A stretch of DNA of 64,000 bases from Nitrospina sp. LS_NOB (GTDB lineage: Bacteria > Nitrospinota > Nitrospinia > Nitrospinales > VA-1): assembly GCA_001542995.1 (NCBI GenBank), contig LFLA01000012.1:62001-126000 (forward strand), in the 5' to 3' direction. Below, one piece after another: positions 36,603 through 44,712 of this stretch; position 1 is the first letter of the stretch; the number at the start of each line of letters is the position of its first letter. The translations under genes and the position numbers were made by a program. The notes beneath the pieces were generated by a model. The model saw only the letters and a program-made list of their open reading frames with translations. It did no database searches and was not told the DNA's origin.

Positions 36603-37721
36603 TCAGGCGGGCAGTTGGCACATATCCTGGTGATTCGATTTCTTTTTGAAGTTTCCGTTTTTCCCGTTAGGCTGGCTATAGCGGAAAACTTTTCCTTCAT
36701 AGTTGGTGATGACCACTTCCTTCTCGTTGTGCTCGACGACACTGTTGGGGAGCAGTCTTACTTTGCCGCCTCCGCCGGGGGCGTCGATCACGAAATAGGG
36801 CACTGCCATGCCGGAGGTGTGGCCCATGAGGTCTTTCAAAATGTCGAGGCCTTTTTCTACCGAGGTGCGAAAGTGGTCGGTCCCCTCCGTCATGTCAGCC
36901 TGATAAATGTAATAAGGTTTGATGCGGTTCTTCAGCAATTTCAGCATCAACTCTTTCATGACCTGTGAATCGTCATTGATCCCCTTTAACAGTACCGTCT
37001 GACTGCCTAAGGGGATGCCGGTGTCGGCAAGCATGGCGCAAGCTTTTTCCACTTCAGGAGTGATCTCCGCAGGATGGTTAAAGTGCATATTGAAATACAG
37101 TGGGTGATATTTTTTCAATATCGAGCACAGGTTTTCCGTCACCCTGGCTGGCAATGTTCCGGGAACCCGTGTGCCAATGCGGATGATTTCCAGATGCGGG
37201 ATGGAGCGCAGCTCACCGAGGATTCGGTCCAGTTCTTTATCGGGGACGAGAAGCGGGTCTCCGCCGGACATGATCACGTCACGGATTTCAGGGTTGTTGC
37301 GGATGTATTCAATGCCCTGCCTGAGTGTTTCGCGGGTGACGATTCCGGGAAAACCGATTTTCCGCTTTCTCGTGCAGAACCGGCAGACAATGGGGCATTG
37401 GTTGTTGATCATCAGCAGTACCCGGTCCGGATAGCGATGCACCAGTTCAGGAACGGGCATGTCGCCTTCTTCATTAAGCGGATCGGAGACCAGGGTCTCT
37501 CCATCTATATAGTCGTCCAACTCTTCGATGGTGGGTACCACCTGTTTCCATAAAGGGTCATTGGGACCCTTAATGAGATTCAGGAAATAGGAATTGATGC
37601 GTATGGGGTAGAGTTCGCCTACCTTCTTAAGTCGTTCCCTATATTCAGGAGATTCGGGAATGAACGGCAGGTCTTCAATCTTCACCGCGCTCTGGCTGAG
37701 TTGTTGTTGCCAAGGCTCCAT
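36603..37721 (-). CDS. kamA: Lysine 2,3-aminomutase family radical SAM enzyme
   Basis: A radical SAM, PLP-dependent aminomutase. The cluster motif CPIVCRFCTRKRKIG is at about residues 109-123, VIMSGGDPLL at about 148-157 (the G-G-D-P SAM-binding block), and FVIDAPGGGGKVRLLPN at about 316-332, containing the Gly-rich and Lys residues that hold PLP in this family. At 372 residues it is shorter than clostridial KamA (about 416) and near the length of other KamA/YodO-type members. It converts L-lysine to beta-lysine, used for osmolytes or other products; EpmB-type modification of EF-P is an alternative, but no efp gene is near. Glutaredoxin lies directly upstream. Confidence 0.85.
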   Translation of the reverse strand: MEPWQQQLSQSAVKIEDLPFIPESPEYRERLKKVGELYPIRINSYFLNLIKGPNDPLWKQVVPTIEELDDYIDGETLVSDPLNEEGDMPVPELVHRYPDRVLLMINNQCPIVCRFCTRKRKIGFPGIVTRETLRQGIEYIRNNPEIRDVIMSGGDPLLVPDKELDRILGELRSIPHLEIIRIGTRVPGTLPARVTENLCSILKKYHPLYFNMHFNHPAEITPEVEKACAMLADTGIPLGSQTVLLKGINDDSQVMKELMLKLLKNRIKPYYIYQADMTEGTDHFRTSVEKGLDILKDLMGHTSGMAVPYFVIDAPGGGGKVRLLPNSVVEHNEKEVVITNYEGKVFRYSQPNGKNGNFKKKSNHQDMCQLPA

Positions 37722-37740
37722 GTTTTTTCCTTATTTTTGT

Positions 37741-37845
37741 GGCCAGCGTGACACTGGACTCAATTTGCAATAACTTTTGCTTGCTAGCAATCGTCCATGA
37801 TGGCTCAAACGAGCCCTTGCCAGTTGCCTCCACGGCTAGTGGGAA
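37741..37845 (-). repeat. Mosaic intergenic repeat copy
   Basis: Between kamA and the glutaredoxin gene. On the minus strand it starts CCCACTAGCCGTGGAGGC within eight bases after the glutaredoxin stop, then CAACTGGCAAGGGCTC, a GGCTC/GAGCC hairpin and, at the far end, a CCAGTGTCACGCTGG hairpin. The same modules recur at 41.6, 48.2 and 55.7 kb. Confidence 0.75.
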
Positions 37846-37847
37846 GA

Positions 37848-38084
37848 TTAAGAATTGACCGGATAGGTCTTTTTAAGATAGTCGATGATTTCGTATTCAT
37901 CGTCAAGGACGACACCGCCATCGACCAAAACCGGGACGGTGGTTTGCCCCGATATTTCGTGTACTTCCTGGCGTTGATGATGGGGCCAGGGGACATCTAT
38001 TTTTTCATATTCCAGACTCATTTGCGCCAGAACATCTCTAACCATAGCGCAGTAACCGCATCCGTCTAAATTATAAAGTTTCAT
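37848..38084 (-). CDS. Glutaredoxin-family protein
   Basis: A 78-residue glutaredoxin/NrdH-like protein. It begins MKLYNLDGCGYCAM, with the redox motif C-G-Y-C at residues 10-13. The GSH/cis-Pro block TTVPVLVDGG is near residues 48-57. The end is YEIIDYLKKTYPVNS. It probably reduces disulfides or handles glutathione adducts in the cytoplasm. An in-frame ATG at 38105 would add seven residues (MREALTQ), but the family start and the duplicated upstream copy both begin at MKLYN. The native 5' end has been duplicated: an adhesin gene now lies between this copy and a second copy of the first 43 bases. Confidence 0.85.
   Translation of the reverse strand: MKLYNLDGCGYCAMVRDVLAQMSLEYEKIDVPWPHHQRQEVHEISGQTTVPVLVDGGVVLDDEYEIIDYLKKTYPVNS
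38042..38084 (-). repeat. 43-base direct repeat, proximal copy (glutaredoxin 5' end)
   Basis: Matches 39063-39105 at 41 of 43 positions. It is the first 43 coding bases of the glutaredoxin gene. The pair brackets the adhesin gene, with 1021 bases from copy to copy. Confidence 0.9.
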
Positions 38085-38106
38085 CTGCGTTAGAGCTTCT
38101 CTCATT

Positions 38107-39062
<956 letters not shown>

Positions 39063-39066
<4 letters not shown>

Positions 39067-39105
39067 GGCGCAGTAACCGCACCCGTCTAAATTATAAAGT
39101 TTCAT
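39063..39105 (-). repeat. 43-base direct repeat, distal copy
   Basis: Second copy of the glutaredoxin 5' end, fused in frame to the adhesin. Two differences from the proximal copy, both synonymous or at the junction. Just outside it, two 15-base near-identical units (AAAACTACCTTATAG type) lie at about 39109-39137. Confidence 0.9.
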
Positions 39106-39131
39106 CATAGCAAAACTACCTTATAGTAAAA

Positions 39132-40532
39132 CTACCTTGAGTCTTTTATGGCACAGGGCATCATCACTGCGTCGACCATACCGTGAATTTTCTTTTTGTC
39201 CTGCGGGCAAAGTGTAGCCAGAATTCCTGCCAGATGAGTGGTGTTTTCCACCACAAAATAATAAGGCGTCAGCCGCACCCGGCTCTGCATGGTTTCCATC
39301 TGGCCCGAATTGCGGTCCAGATACGAAACCGGCACCCGTTTTCCCTTGTAAAACTTCTGTAAAATCGAAGTTTGGTCGGGGAATTGTTGTAAACCTTTCG
39401 TCAGGGTCTCCTGCCATACTTCTCCAGAAACATCGTGTCCGACCACAACCCCCCGGCTTCCCCAGGATTCCGGTGAGAAACCCGAAGGCTTGATCACCAT
39501 CTCGCGTTCCTTTTGGGTCAAACCCATCAATTCCTGCCAGTCCTGAACTGGAGCACCTTTTAACTGCAATCCCGGAATCACCCCATAAGGAGGCATGGAA
39601 CGGGAATCGAGAACCCATGTTTCAGGAATTAGATGGGATAAGGTGTTAAAAGTTTCAGAACCCAACGCTTTTTCCCAATCCGCTTTCAGAGCAGGATGAT
39701 GGAATAATGCAAAACTGAGTTTTTCCTCCAGGCAGGTTTTGTAGGGAGGCGTGGTCACGACCTGGCCCTTTTTTGCCGCATACATCATCAATTCGGATTT
39801 TGGGATGTTTTTGAGATCAAATAACTCGAAAAAACGATACAGGACATCAATGCGAAGCCATTTCCCCTCGTCCTGGATGAACAGCCCCTCTTCGCGAAAT
39901 TGAACCTCTTTGGGGTGCACCGTGTATACCGGAAAACCCTTTCCATTTAACAGGGTGGCCAGCCACTCCATCTCGCTTCGATAGTCCTGGGCTTCATCAG
40001 AGACGACAATGGCGATGCAGGGATTTTCCCCTTTGGCCAGCGATTCGGCCATGTTGTAAAACAGCGATGGGATTCCGCCCTCAGAGTCCCCAATAATTTG
40101 CCATGAGGGATCTTTATAAAGGGACATGAGTTCAGCGGTCAGTCCGAACCCTCCGGGAACCGAGTCCAGTTCCGTCACAGCAAATCCATCTTCTGTCACA
40201 ATCACATCAGGTCTGATGATGGACGGTAAGGTCTGGCGAAACCGCTTCATTCGGCCAAACTCAATCAACTCGGCAGGTTTGCCTGCATCCAGATACTGGG
40301 AGAACCACTTGGCTTCTTTGACACTTTCCAGATAAAGCTTGTTCCAGGCGGAGTAGAATTTAAGGAGTTGGGGGCCAAGTTGGTGGAAAAACTCTGCGTC
40401 TTCTGAAGAGAGAAAAAACGGTTCCGGCGAAATCCGCCAGCGGTTTCCAGAATTTTCCGACTCCGCAAACAAGCCGGAACGGGTCAGCGAGGTCTGGATT
40501 TCAGTGCAAATGTTTTCAGGTTGGGCAATCAT
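39132..40532 (-). CDS. Predicted circularly permuted ATP-grasp-like protein
   Basis: A 466-residue cytoplasmic protein. Likely ATP-grasp elements are FAVTELDSVPGGFGLTAEL at about residues 116-134 and, near the C-terminus, MVIKPSGFSPESWGSRGVVV (about 348-367), whose Lys and Gly-rich loop resemble the nucleotide-binding lid of circularly permuted ATP-grasp enzymes. This is my inference from pattern, not a recognised family. It has no signal peptide. It may ligate an amine or amino acid to a carboxylate. It is the gene upstream of the glutaredoxin locus; before the adhesin insertion the two were probably adjacent, so a glutathione- or thiol-related role is possible but speculative. Confidence 0.55.
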   Translation of the reverse strand: MIAQPENICTEIQTSLTRSGLFAESENSGNRWRISPEPFFLSSEDAEFFHQLGPQLLKFYSAWNKLYLESVKEAKWFSQYLDAGKPAELIEFGRMKRFRQTLPSIIRPDVIVTEDGFAVTELDSVPGGFGLTAELMSLYKDPSWQIIGDSEGGIPSLFYNMAESLAKGENPCIAIVVSDEAQDYRSEMEWLATLLNGKGFPVYTVHPKEVQFREEGLFIQDEGKWLRIDVLYRFFELFDLKNIPKSELMMYAAKKGQVVTTPPYKTCLEEKLSFALFHHPALKADWEKALGSETFNTLSHLIPETWVLDSRSMPPYGVIPGLQLKGAPVQDWQELMGLTQKEREMVIKPSGFSPESWGSRGVVVGHDVSGEVWQETLTKGLQQFPDQTSILQKFYKGKRVPVSYLDRNSGQMETMQSRVRLTPYYFVVENTTHLAGILATLCPQDKKKIHGMVDAVMMPCAIKDSR

Positions 40533-40604
40533 GCGTCCTCAGACTAAAAAAATAAACCTTAATTGTCAAATTTCCTGTCAGCAGATAGGGAGAGCTTTGC
40601 ATAA

Positions 40605-40660
40605 CCCTAGATTACCCCTGCGGGGCACGAAGTTTAAGGAAAAATATCACGTCTTCGTCG
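40605..40660 (+). repeat. Partial mosaic repeat copy
   Basis: TTACCCCTGCGGGGCACGAA followed by TTTAAGGAAAAATATCACGT matches the order of modules at 55.7 kb and 3.7 kb, but with a deletion between the two parts. Lies in the gap upstream of the LON-domain gene. Confidence 0.55.
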
Positions 40661-40673
40661 CTAACGCTCCTCC

Positions 40674-40704
40674 AGAATGACAAACCTGCGTTTCTTGTCA
40701 TTCT
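40674..40704. repeat. GTCATTCTGA-type palindromic interspersed repeat
   Basis: AGAATGACAA (40674-40683) and TTGTCATTCT (40695-40704) form a 10-bp stem, followed by GAACGGAGTGAAGAATCTCG. This closely resembles the small interspersed element seen in many unrelated bacterial genomes (CATTCTGAGCGAAGCGAAGAATC-like). Probably a non-coding mobile remnant. Confidence 0.65.
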
Positions 40705-40782
40705 GAACGGAGTGAAGAATCTCGCCTTTACGCTTTTTCGACTTACGCCAAGGTCTCGATAGGGTGTTACAATGTTCACCTT

Positions 40783-40788
40783 ATAATG
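40783..40788 (+). promoter_or_regulatory. Possible -10 box for the LON-domain gene
   Basis: TATAAT at 40783-40788, 22 bases before the start codon, within an imperfect inverted repeat (GTTACAATG ... ATGTAAC, about 40766-40793). No good -35 hexamer is seen at 17 bases, so a regulator bound at the inverted repeat might be needed. Confidence 0.35.
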
Positions 40789-40810
40789 TAACCACTTAGA
40801 TAAGGAAACC

Positions 40811-41494
40811 ATGGAAAAAGATTCACAACAGGCAGGAATCATTCCCCTTTTCCCGTTGCCCTCAACGGTGTTTTATCCCGGCACCCCTTTGCCCCTGCAT
40901 ATTTTTGAACCTCGATATCGGCAAATGACCGCCGATGCCCTGGAAGGCGAACGTAAAATAGGTATGGTTCTTTTAAAGCCGGATTGGGAAGAGAACTATT
41001 TTGACAAGCCGACTATCTATCCCATAGGCTGCGTCGGGAGTATTGAAAAGGAAATCCGTCATCCTGACGGGAAATATAATTTTACCCTGGTTGGGTTGCG
41101 CCGGTTTCGCATCGTGAAGGAAGTGGAAGGAAAACTCTACCGCTGCGCGGAAATTGATCTGCTCGAAGAACAGAACGAACAGGCAATAGGTGAAGAACCC
41201 AATACCACCCGCGACGGTTTGGTTGACAGGTACAAGGAGTTCACCAGCCTGCTTCCTGAGGACAGTGCGTTGAAAGAGGAACCCGACTGGAACCTGGGCG
41301 AAAAACTCAGCCAGTTTGTCGACCGGTTTGCCTATAGGTTGGATATTCCTCTGGAACAAAAACAATCCTTTCTTGAGGAACAGGATGTGCTAAGCCGCGC
41401 CCGGTTCCTTCACGAGTTCCTTAAAATGAAAATCGATCTCGTCCACCTCTCCAAAGTTCGTAACGTCACTCCCGACTCCGCCCGCTGGAACTGA
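40811..41494 (+). CDS. LON substrate-binding-domain protein
   Basis: A stand-alone LON N-terminal (PUA-like) domain protein, 227 residues. The family start is IIPLFPLPSTVFYPGTPLPL, followed by HIFEPRYRQMTADAL. GCVGSIEKEIRHPDGKYNFT is near 75-94 and LVGLRRFRIVKEV follows. A helical C-terminal bundle ends the chain. It has no AAA+ or protease domain, so it is not Lon itself. AAGGAAACC precedes the ATG. Role unknown; such proteins are common single genes. Its 3' end merges with a mosaic repeat. Confidence 0.9.
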   Translation: MEKDSQQAGIIPLFPLPSTVFYPGTPLPLHIFEPRYRQMTADALEGERKIGMVLLKPDWEENYFDKPTIYPIGCVGSIEKEIRHPDGKYNFTLVGLRRFRIVKEVEGKLYRCAEIDLLEEQNEQAIGEEPNTTRDGLVDRYKEFTSLLPEDSALKEEPDWNLGEKLSQFVDRFAYRLDIPLEQKQSFLEEQDVLSRARFLHEFLKMKIDLVHLSKVRNVTPDSARWN

Positions 41495-41623
41495 CCACTC
41501 GGCGTGGGGCCAGTGAGCATCGGGCGAGCCGCCGCTGGCAGATAACAAAAGCTCATTAAGCCGAAATGACTTTTTGCCAGCCCAAAAAAGGTATTGTAGT
41601 CGCCCCCACGGCTAGTGGGCGGA
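41495..41623 (-). repeat. Mosaic intergenic repeat copy, supplies a stop codon
   Basis: Lies between the convergent LON-domain and DDAH genes. On the minus strand it begins CCGCCCACTAGCCGTGGGGG, whose TAG (41612-41614) is the DDAH stop codon, followed by CGACTACAATACC. Further modules are TCATTTCGGCTTAATGAGC and a GCGGCGGCTCGCC hairpin arm. Related copies at 37.8, 48.2 and 48.7 kb. Confidence 0.75.
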
Positions 41624-42385
41624 ACGCCGCAGAATGATTAGGCTTAAGCACGTCACTCCGCCATCGGCTTTTTCGAATTCACTCATTTCCAGTTCGAGGG
41701 TTTCGAATCCATGTGCACGAATTTTTTCGCTGATATTGGGGAATCCTGCGGGCATCAACACCCTGTTGTCCAATGCCAGGCAATTGGCGGCATAGGACTC
41801 GTTCTCAGCCACTTCGATCCAGTCAAACTGTTTCAGGTTTGAAGCATCCACCCGCTTAGGATCGATGACCAATAGATTGTTGCCGAGAAAGGTGGCCGCA
41901 CTTTTAAGATGCAATCCTTTGGTCACGGCCACAGTCACGATTTTTTTGGCAGTGAGTTTAGAGAATGCTTGTATCGCTCTCAAATTGGTGCGTTTAGAAA
42001 GGCCGACAAAAATTGCATCGGGAGTGTCCATCATATCCCCGCCATCTAGGGTCGCAAGCGAGTCGAGGGTCACGCAGTCTCCATATGTTTTCAATGCGGC
42101 AGCGGTGGATTGGACTTCTTCCTGACGCGAGAGCTCTTTCATCGGGCAAAGCAGGATTTTATCTGCAAGGATAACGGCGGTGTCTTCCACAAACGTGGCA
42201 TCAGGGAGGTTATCTTGAGTGGGCAGGTACTCCACTTTGCATCCGGCCTGCTTGAGAGCGCCCACATAATTTTCGTGTTGGCTGAGAGCGGTTGCAAGGT
42301 CGATATTATTTTTCCCCGGATGCTCCGATAAAGCCTGGGGGAATTTTAGGCCAGGTTTTCTCACTAATGCCGTGAATGCAGGCAT
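41612..42385 (-). CDS. Dimethylarginine dimethylaminohydrolase-like amidinohydrolase
   Basis: A 257-residue member of the guanidino-modifying superfamily, most like DDAH. The N-terminus is FTALVRKPGLKF. PDATFVEDTAVIL is near residues 61-73 (substrate-binding Asp/Glu and Phe). LATLDGGDMM follows at about 109-118. A catalytic His is likely in GLHLKSAATFL near 162-166, and the nucleophile Cys in GGVTCLSLIIL near the C-terminus. DDAH hydrolyses methylated arginine to citrulline and an amine; arginine deiminase-like activity is an alternative. The stop codon comes from the repeat element. Upstream by 20 bases is a cyclotransferase-like gene, probably in the same operon. Confidence 0.83.
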   Translation of the reverse strand: MPAFTALVRKPGLKFPQALSEHPGKNNIDLATALSQHENYVGALKQAGCKVEYLPTQDNLPDATFVEDTAVILADKILLCPMKELSRQEEVQSTAAALKTYGDCVTLDSLATLDGGDMMDTPDAIFVGLSKRTNLRAIQAFSKLTAKKIVTVAVTKGLHLKSAATFLGNNLLVIDPKRVDASNLKQFDWIEVAENESYAANCLALDNRVLMPAGFPNISEKIRAHGFETLELEMSEFEKADGGVTCLSLIILRRSAH

Positions 42386-42405
42386 ACGAGGCTCCCTTCA
42401 GCGAT

Positions 42406-42879
42406 TCAATCGCAGGTGGGGGTATTCATCATCCGGGAAAAATAAAGCATGGGAAAAAGCTTTTTGGCTTTCCTGAGAATTTTCATGGTGGCCTTGTTGG
42501 GTTTGAGTCCTTTCCCGATTTTGTCAGGCGAGGCGATATAAGTCAGTCCATTAATCATGGTGAAATCGTGGCGGTTAAAGCGCATGACTTTGCGTTGATA
42601 TTCATCGGGGTGACCAAAAATTTTATCTAGTTGAGGAACAAACCTTTCTTCTACTGCATAAAGTTCTCCATGCATCATCCCGGCATTGTCAGGGGTCGGC
42701 TCGATGTTGGCTAACCCTAGTTTTTCTTGTCCTCTGTTATCGATGGGGACTTTGTTGAAGACCAGTTGCCAGGCCGAGAGCGTCACGGAAGATTTGAATA
42801 CATATTCCAGTCCCTGTTCCTTAAAATAATCTTCGTTGATCAATTCGTTGTACGCGAAAAAATGGATGACATCAGCCAT
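42406..42879 (-). CDS. Gamma-glutamylcyclotransferase-like protein
   Basis: A 157-residue protein with the GGCT-fold pattern. FFAYNELINEDYFKEQGLEY near the N-terminus is a variant of the Y-G-S/N-L loop; AWQLVFNKVP follows, then MMHGELYAVEERFVPQLDKI carries the Glu-containing G-x-x-Y-x-V block, then a Y-Q-R-x-x-M/V strand. It probably acts on gamma-glutamyl compounds in the cytoplasm. Operon with DDAH downstream suggests amino acid or glutathione-linked nitrogen metabolism. The canonical YGSNL is altered to YNELI, so the specific substrate is uncertain. Upstream (about 42950-42973) is a CCGGCAA/TTGCCGG hairpin without a T-tract. Confidence 0.75.
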   Translation of the reverse strand: MADVIHFFAYNELINEDYFKEQGLEYVFKSSVTLSAWQLVFNKVPIDNRGQEKLGLANIEPTPDNAGMMHGELYAVEERFVPQLDKIFGHPDEYQRKVMRFNRHDFTMINGLTYIASPDKIGKGLKPNKATMKILRKAKKLFPMLYFSRMMNTPTCD

Positions 42880-43160
42880 TATTAATACTCCTGTTCCAAG
42901 TCATTTAACTTATGGGCCTTATTTGATTTCACCCCAAGGGTCCCCGGCAAAGAGCTTGCCGGTAATGGGGAAGTTATGATAGTATCAAAAAAATCATTCC
43001 TACGTGGTCGTCATTTTCAGTTTGATGGATATATTTTTCAATCCAGGGCGATTCTTGCAAAATGAATTATCAGCAATAGACTGATTCTATAAAAATATAT
43101 ATTTCCCCGGAAGAATTCGATAAAAGGGTGATTATTTCTTTCTAATTTAAGGAGTTGTTT

Positions 43161-43493
43161 ATGTCAGCCAAAGTGGTCACGATTTCCGACGCCGAATTTG
43201 AGCAAACGGTTCTAAAGTCTGACAAGCCGGTTATGCTGGATTTCTGGGCCGAGTGGTGCCAGCCCTGCAAAATGCTCACGCCTACCGTTGAAGAGCTTGC
43301 TGGAGATTTTGAGGATAAAATCCTGGTGGGAAAAATAAATGTGGATGATAACCCCACTACCGCAACTACGTATGGCATCCGCGGTATCCCGACTCTACTT
43401 TTCATCAAGGGAGGACAAGTGGTTCAGCAGATTGTAGGGGTAAAATCGAAAGCGGAAATCAAGAAAGTCATTGAGGAAAACTTGCTGGCTTAG
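43161..43493 (+). CDS. trxA: Thioredoxin
   Basis: A 110-residue thioredoxin. It has the active site FWAEWCQPCKM near residues 27-37 (W-C-x-P-C; Gln in place of the usual Gly), then VGKINVDDNPTTATTYGIRG, and the cis-Pro IPTLLFIKGG near 74-83. It reduces protein disulfides in the cytoplasm. ATG at 43161 is chosen over TTG at 43155, because AAGGAG ends six bases before the ATG. Single gene with its own terminator. Confidence 0.95.
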   Translation: MSAKVVTISDAEFEQTVLKSDKPVMLDFWAEWCQPCKMLTPTVEELAGDFEDKILVGKINVDDNPTTATTYGIRGIPTLLFIKGGQVVQQIVGVKSKAEIKKVIEENLLA

Positions 43494-43527
43494 ACCAACT
43501 GGTTTTCCATAAGAGTTTAAATAAATA

Positions 43528-43562
43528 AACCCCCTTTTTCCATATGGGAAAAGGGGGTTTTG
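43528..43562 (+). terminator. Rho-independent terminator after thioredoxin
   Basis: A strong stem AACCCCCTTTTTCC / GGGAAAAGGGGGTT with a short loop around CATAT, followed by TTTTG. It can also act in the opposite direction for bioB, which ends on the minus strand just beyond. Confidence 0.88.
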
Positions 43563-43575
43563 TTATGGAATTAAA

Positions 43576-44568
43576 TTAAATCGAAGTGTAAACCGGGCGC
43601 AGTCCCAGGCCTTCAATCATGTCGATATCTCTTTTTGGGTCCTGGCCCTTGGTCGTGAGATAGTTGCCTCCCAGAATTCCGTTGGCCCCGGCAGAGAACA
43701 GTCGTTCCTGCTGGTCGGTCAGTACTTCTTCCCGTCCTCCGCAGACGAACAGGTCGATATCCGGTAAGATCAGCCGCAAAAGGGCAATGGTTCTAAGGGC
43801 CTCATAATGTTCCATGGGTTCCAGATGGTCGAGCCCGGTTCCCTCAATCGGTTTGAGAAAATTGATAGGAAACGATTGTGTGCCCAACTCGCGAATGGAA
43901 AAAGCCAGTTCGGCCCTTTGCGCGAACGATTCCCCCATCCCGAAGATCCCGCCCACGCAGACTTGCAGTCCCGCCTTCTTGGCGTTTTGTACGGCATTGA
44001 CCTCATCTTCATAGGTATGTGTGGTAACGATTTTATCAAAATGGCTTTTAGCGGTTTCCAGATTATGGTGGCACCGATCCAGCCCGGCCGCTTTCAGCTC
44101 CTTCAAATGTTCCAGTGGCATCAGCCCCAGGGAGCAGCAGGTTTCAAGCTGGGTTTCAGCCTTGATACGTTTGATGGCTTCTATCACCCGGTCCAATTCC
44201 TTCCGGTCATCGAGAGAAGTTCCAGAAGCTACGATGGAAAATTCATTAGATCCAAACGCTTCAGCCTCCTTCGCGGCAGCAACGATTTCCTCAACATCCA
44301 TCAGCTCATATTCCGGCGAATCGGTCTTGAACGAGCTCGATTGTGCACAGAAGGAACAGTCTTCCACGCACCGACCGGATTTTGCGTTGACGATGGAGCA
44401 GATTTTAACGTCCTGTCCTTTAAACTGCTCACGAATGCGGTTGGTCCCTATAAAGAGATAGTCCAGTTCGTCGTGGCTCAGCGATTCCAGTTGTAAAGCC
44501 TGGTCATAAGAAATCGATTGGCCTTTCAAGGCGGTGTCGACCATAGAATCTATCAATTCTTTACGCAT
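43576..44568 (-). CDS. bioB: Biotin synthase
   Basis: A 330-residue BioB, a radical SAM enzyme that inserts sulfur into dethiobiotin. The [4Fe-4S] motif is C-V-E-D-C-S-F-C within SGRCVEDCSFCAQSS (about residues 65-79). CCSLGLM and HHNLETAKSHFDKIVTTHTY follow, where family Cys/Asn residues bind cluster and substrate, and GGIFGMGES is near 206. The last cluster ligand, an Arg, lies in the late FLKPIEGTGL/LRLILPDIDLF region. Length is typical (about 320-345). The other bio genes are not in the window. It converges with thioredoxin. Confidence 0.95.
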   Translation of the reverse strand: MRKELIDSMVDTALKGQSISYDQALQLESLSHDELDYLFIGTNRIREQFKGQDVKICSIVNAKSGRCVEDCSFCAQSSSFKTDSPEYELMDVEEIVAAAKEAEAFGSNEFSIVASGTSLDDRKELDRVIEAIKRIKAETQLETCCSLGLMPLEHLKELKAAGLDRCHHNLETAKSHFDKIVTTHTYEDEVNAVQNAKKAGLQVCVGGIFGMGESFAQRAELAFSIRELGTQSFPINFLKPIEGTGLDHLEPMEHYEALRTIALLRLILPDIDLFVCGGREEVLTDQQERLFSAGANGILGGNYLTTKGQDPKRDIDMIEGLGLRPVYTSI

Positions 44569-44712
44569 TGAATTTTTCGTTCTCTAAGGGTTGAAATCCC
44601 ATCAGTGGGTTTTATTCCCCTGGCTTGCAGGTCTTTTAAAATAATACTTTATTAGGATACCTTGTCCTCTTGCAACAGGGTCGTTCTTTGAAGGCCTTAT
44701 CATAGAGCTTCT

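Noticed and set aside
42950-42973. CCGGCAA/TTGCCGG hairpin as a terminator or riboswitch
   Set aside because: No T-tract follows and no conserved riboswitch core is visible; only a simple stem-loop can be claimed.
43807-44496. 229-residue plus-strand ORF over bioB
   Set aside because: bioB on the opposite strand is unambiguous; this frame has no recognisable features.
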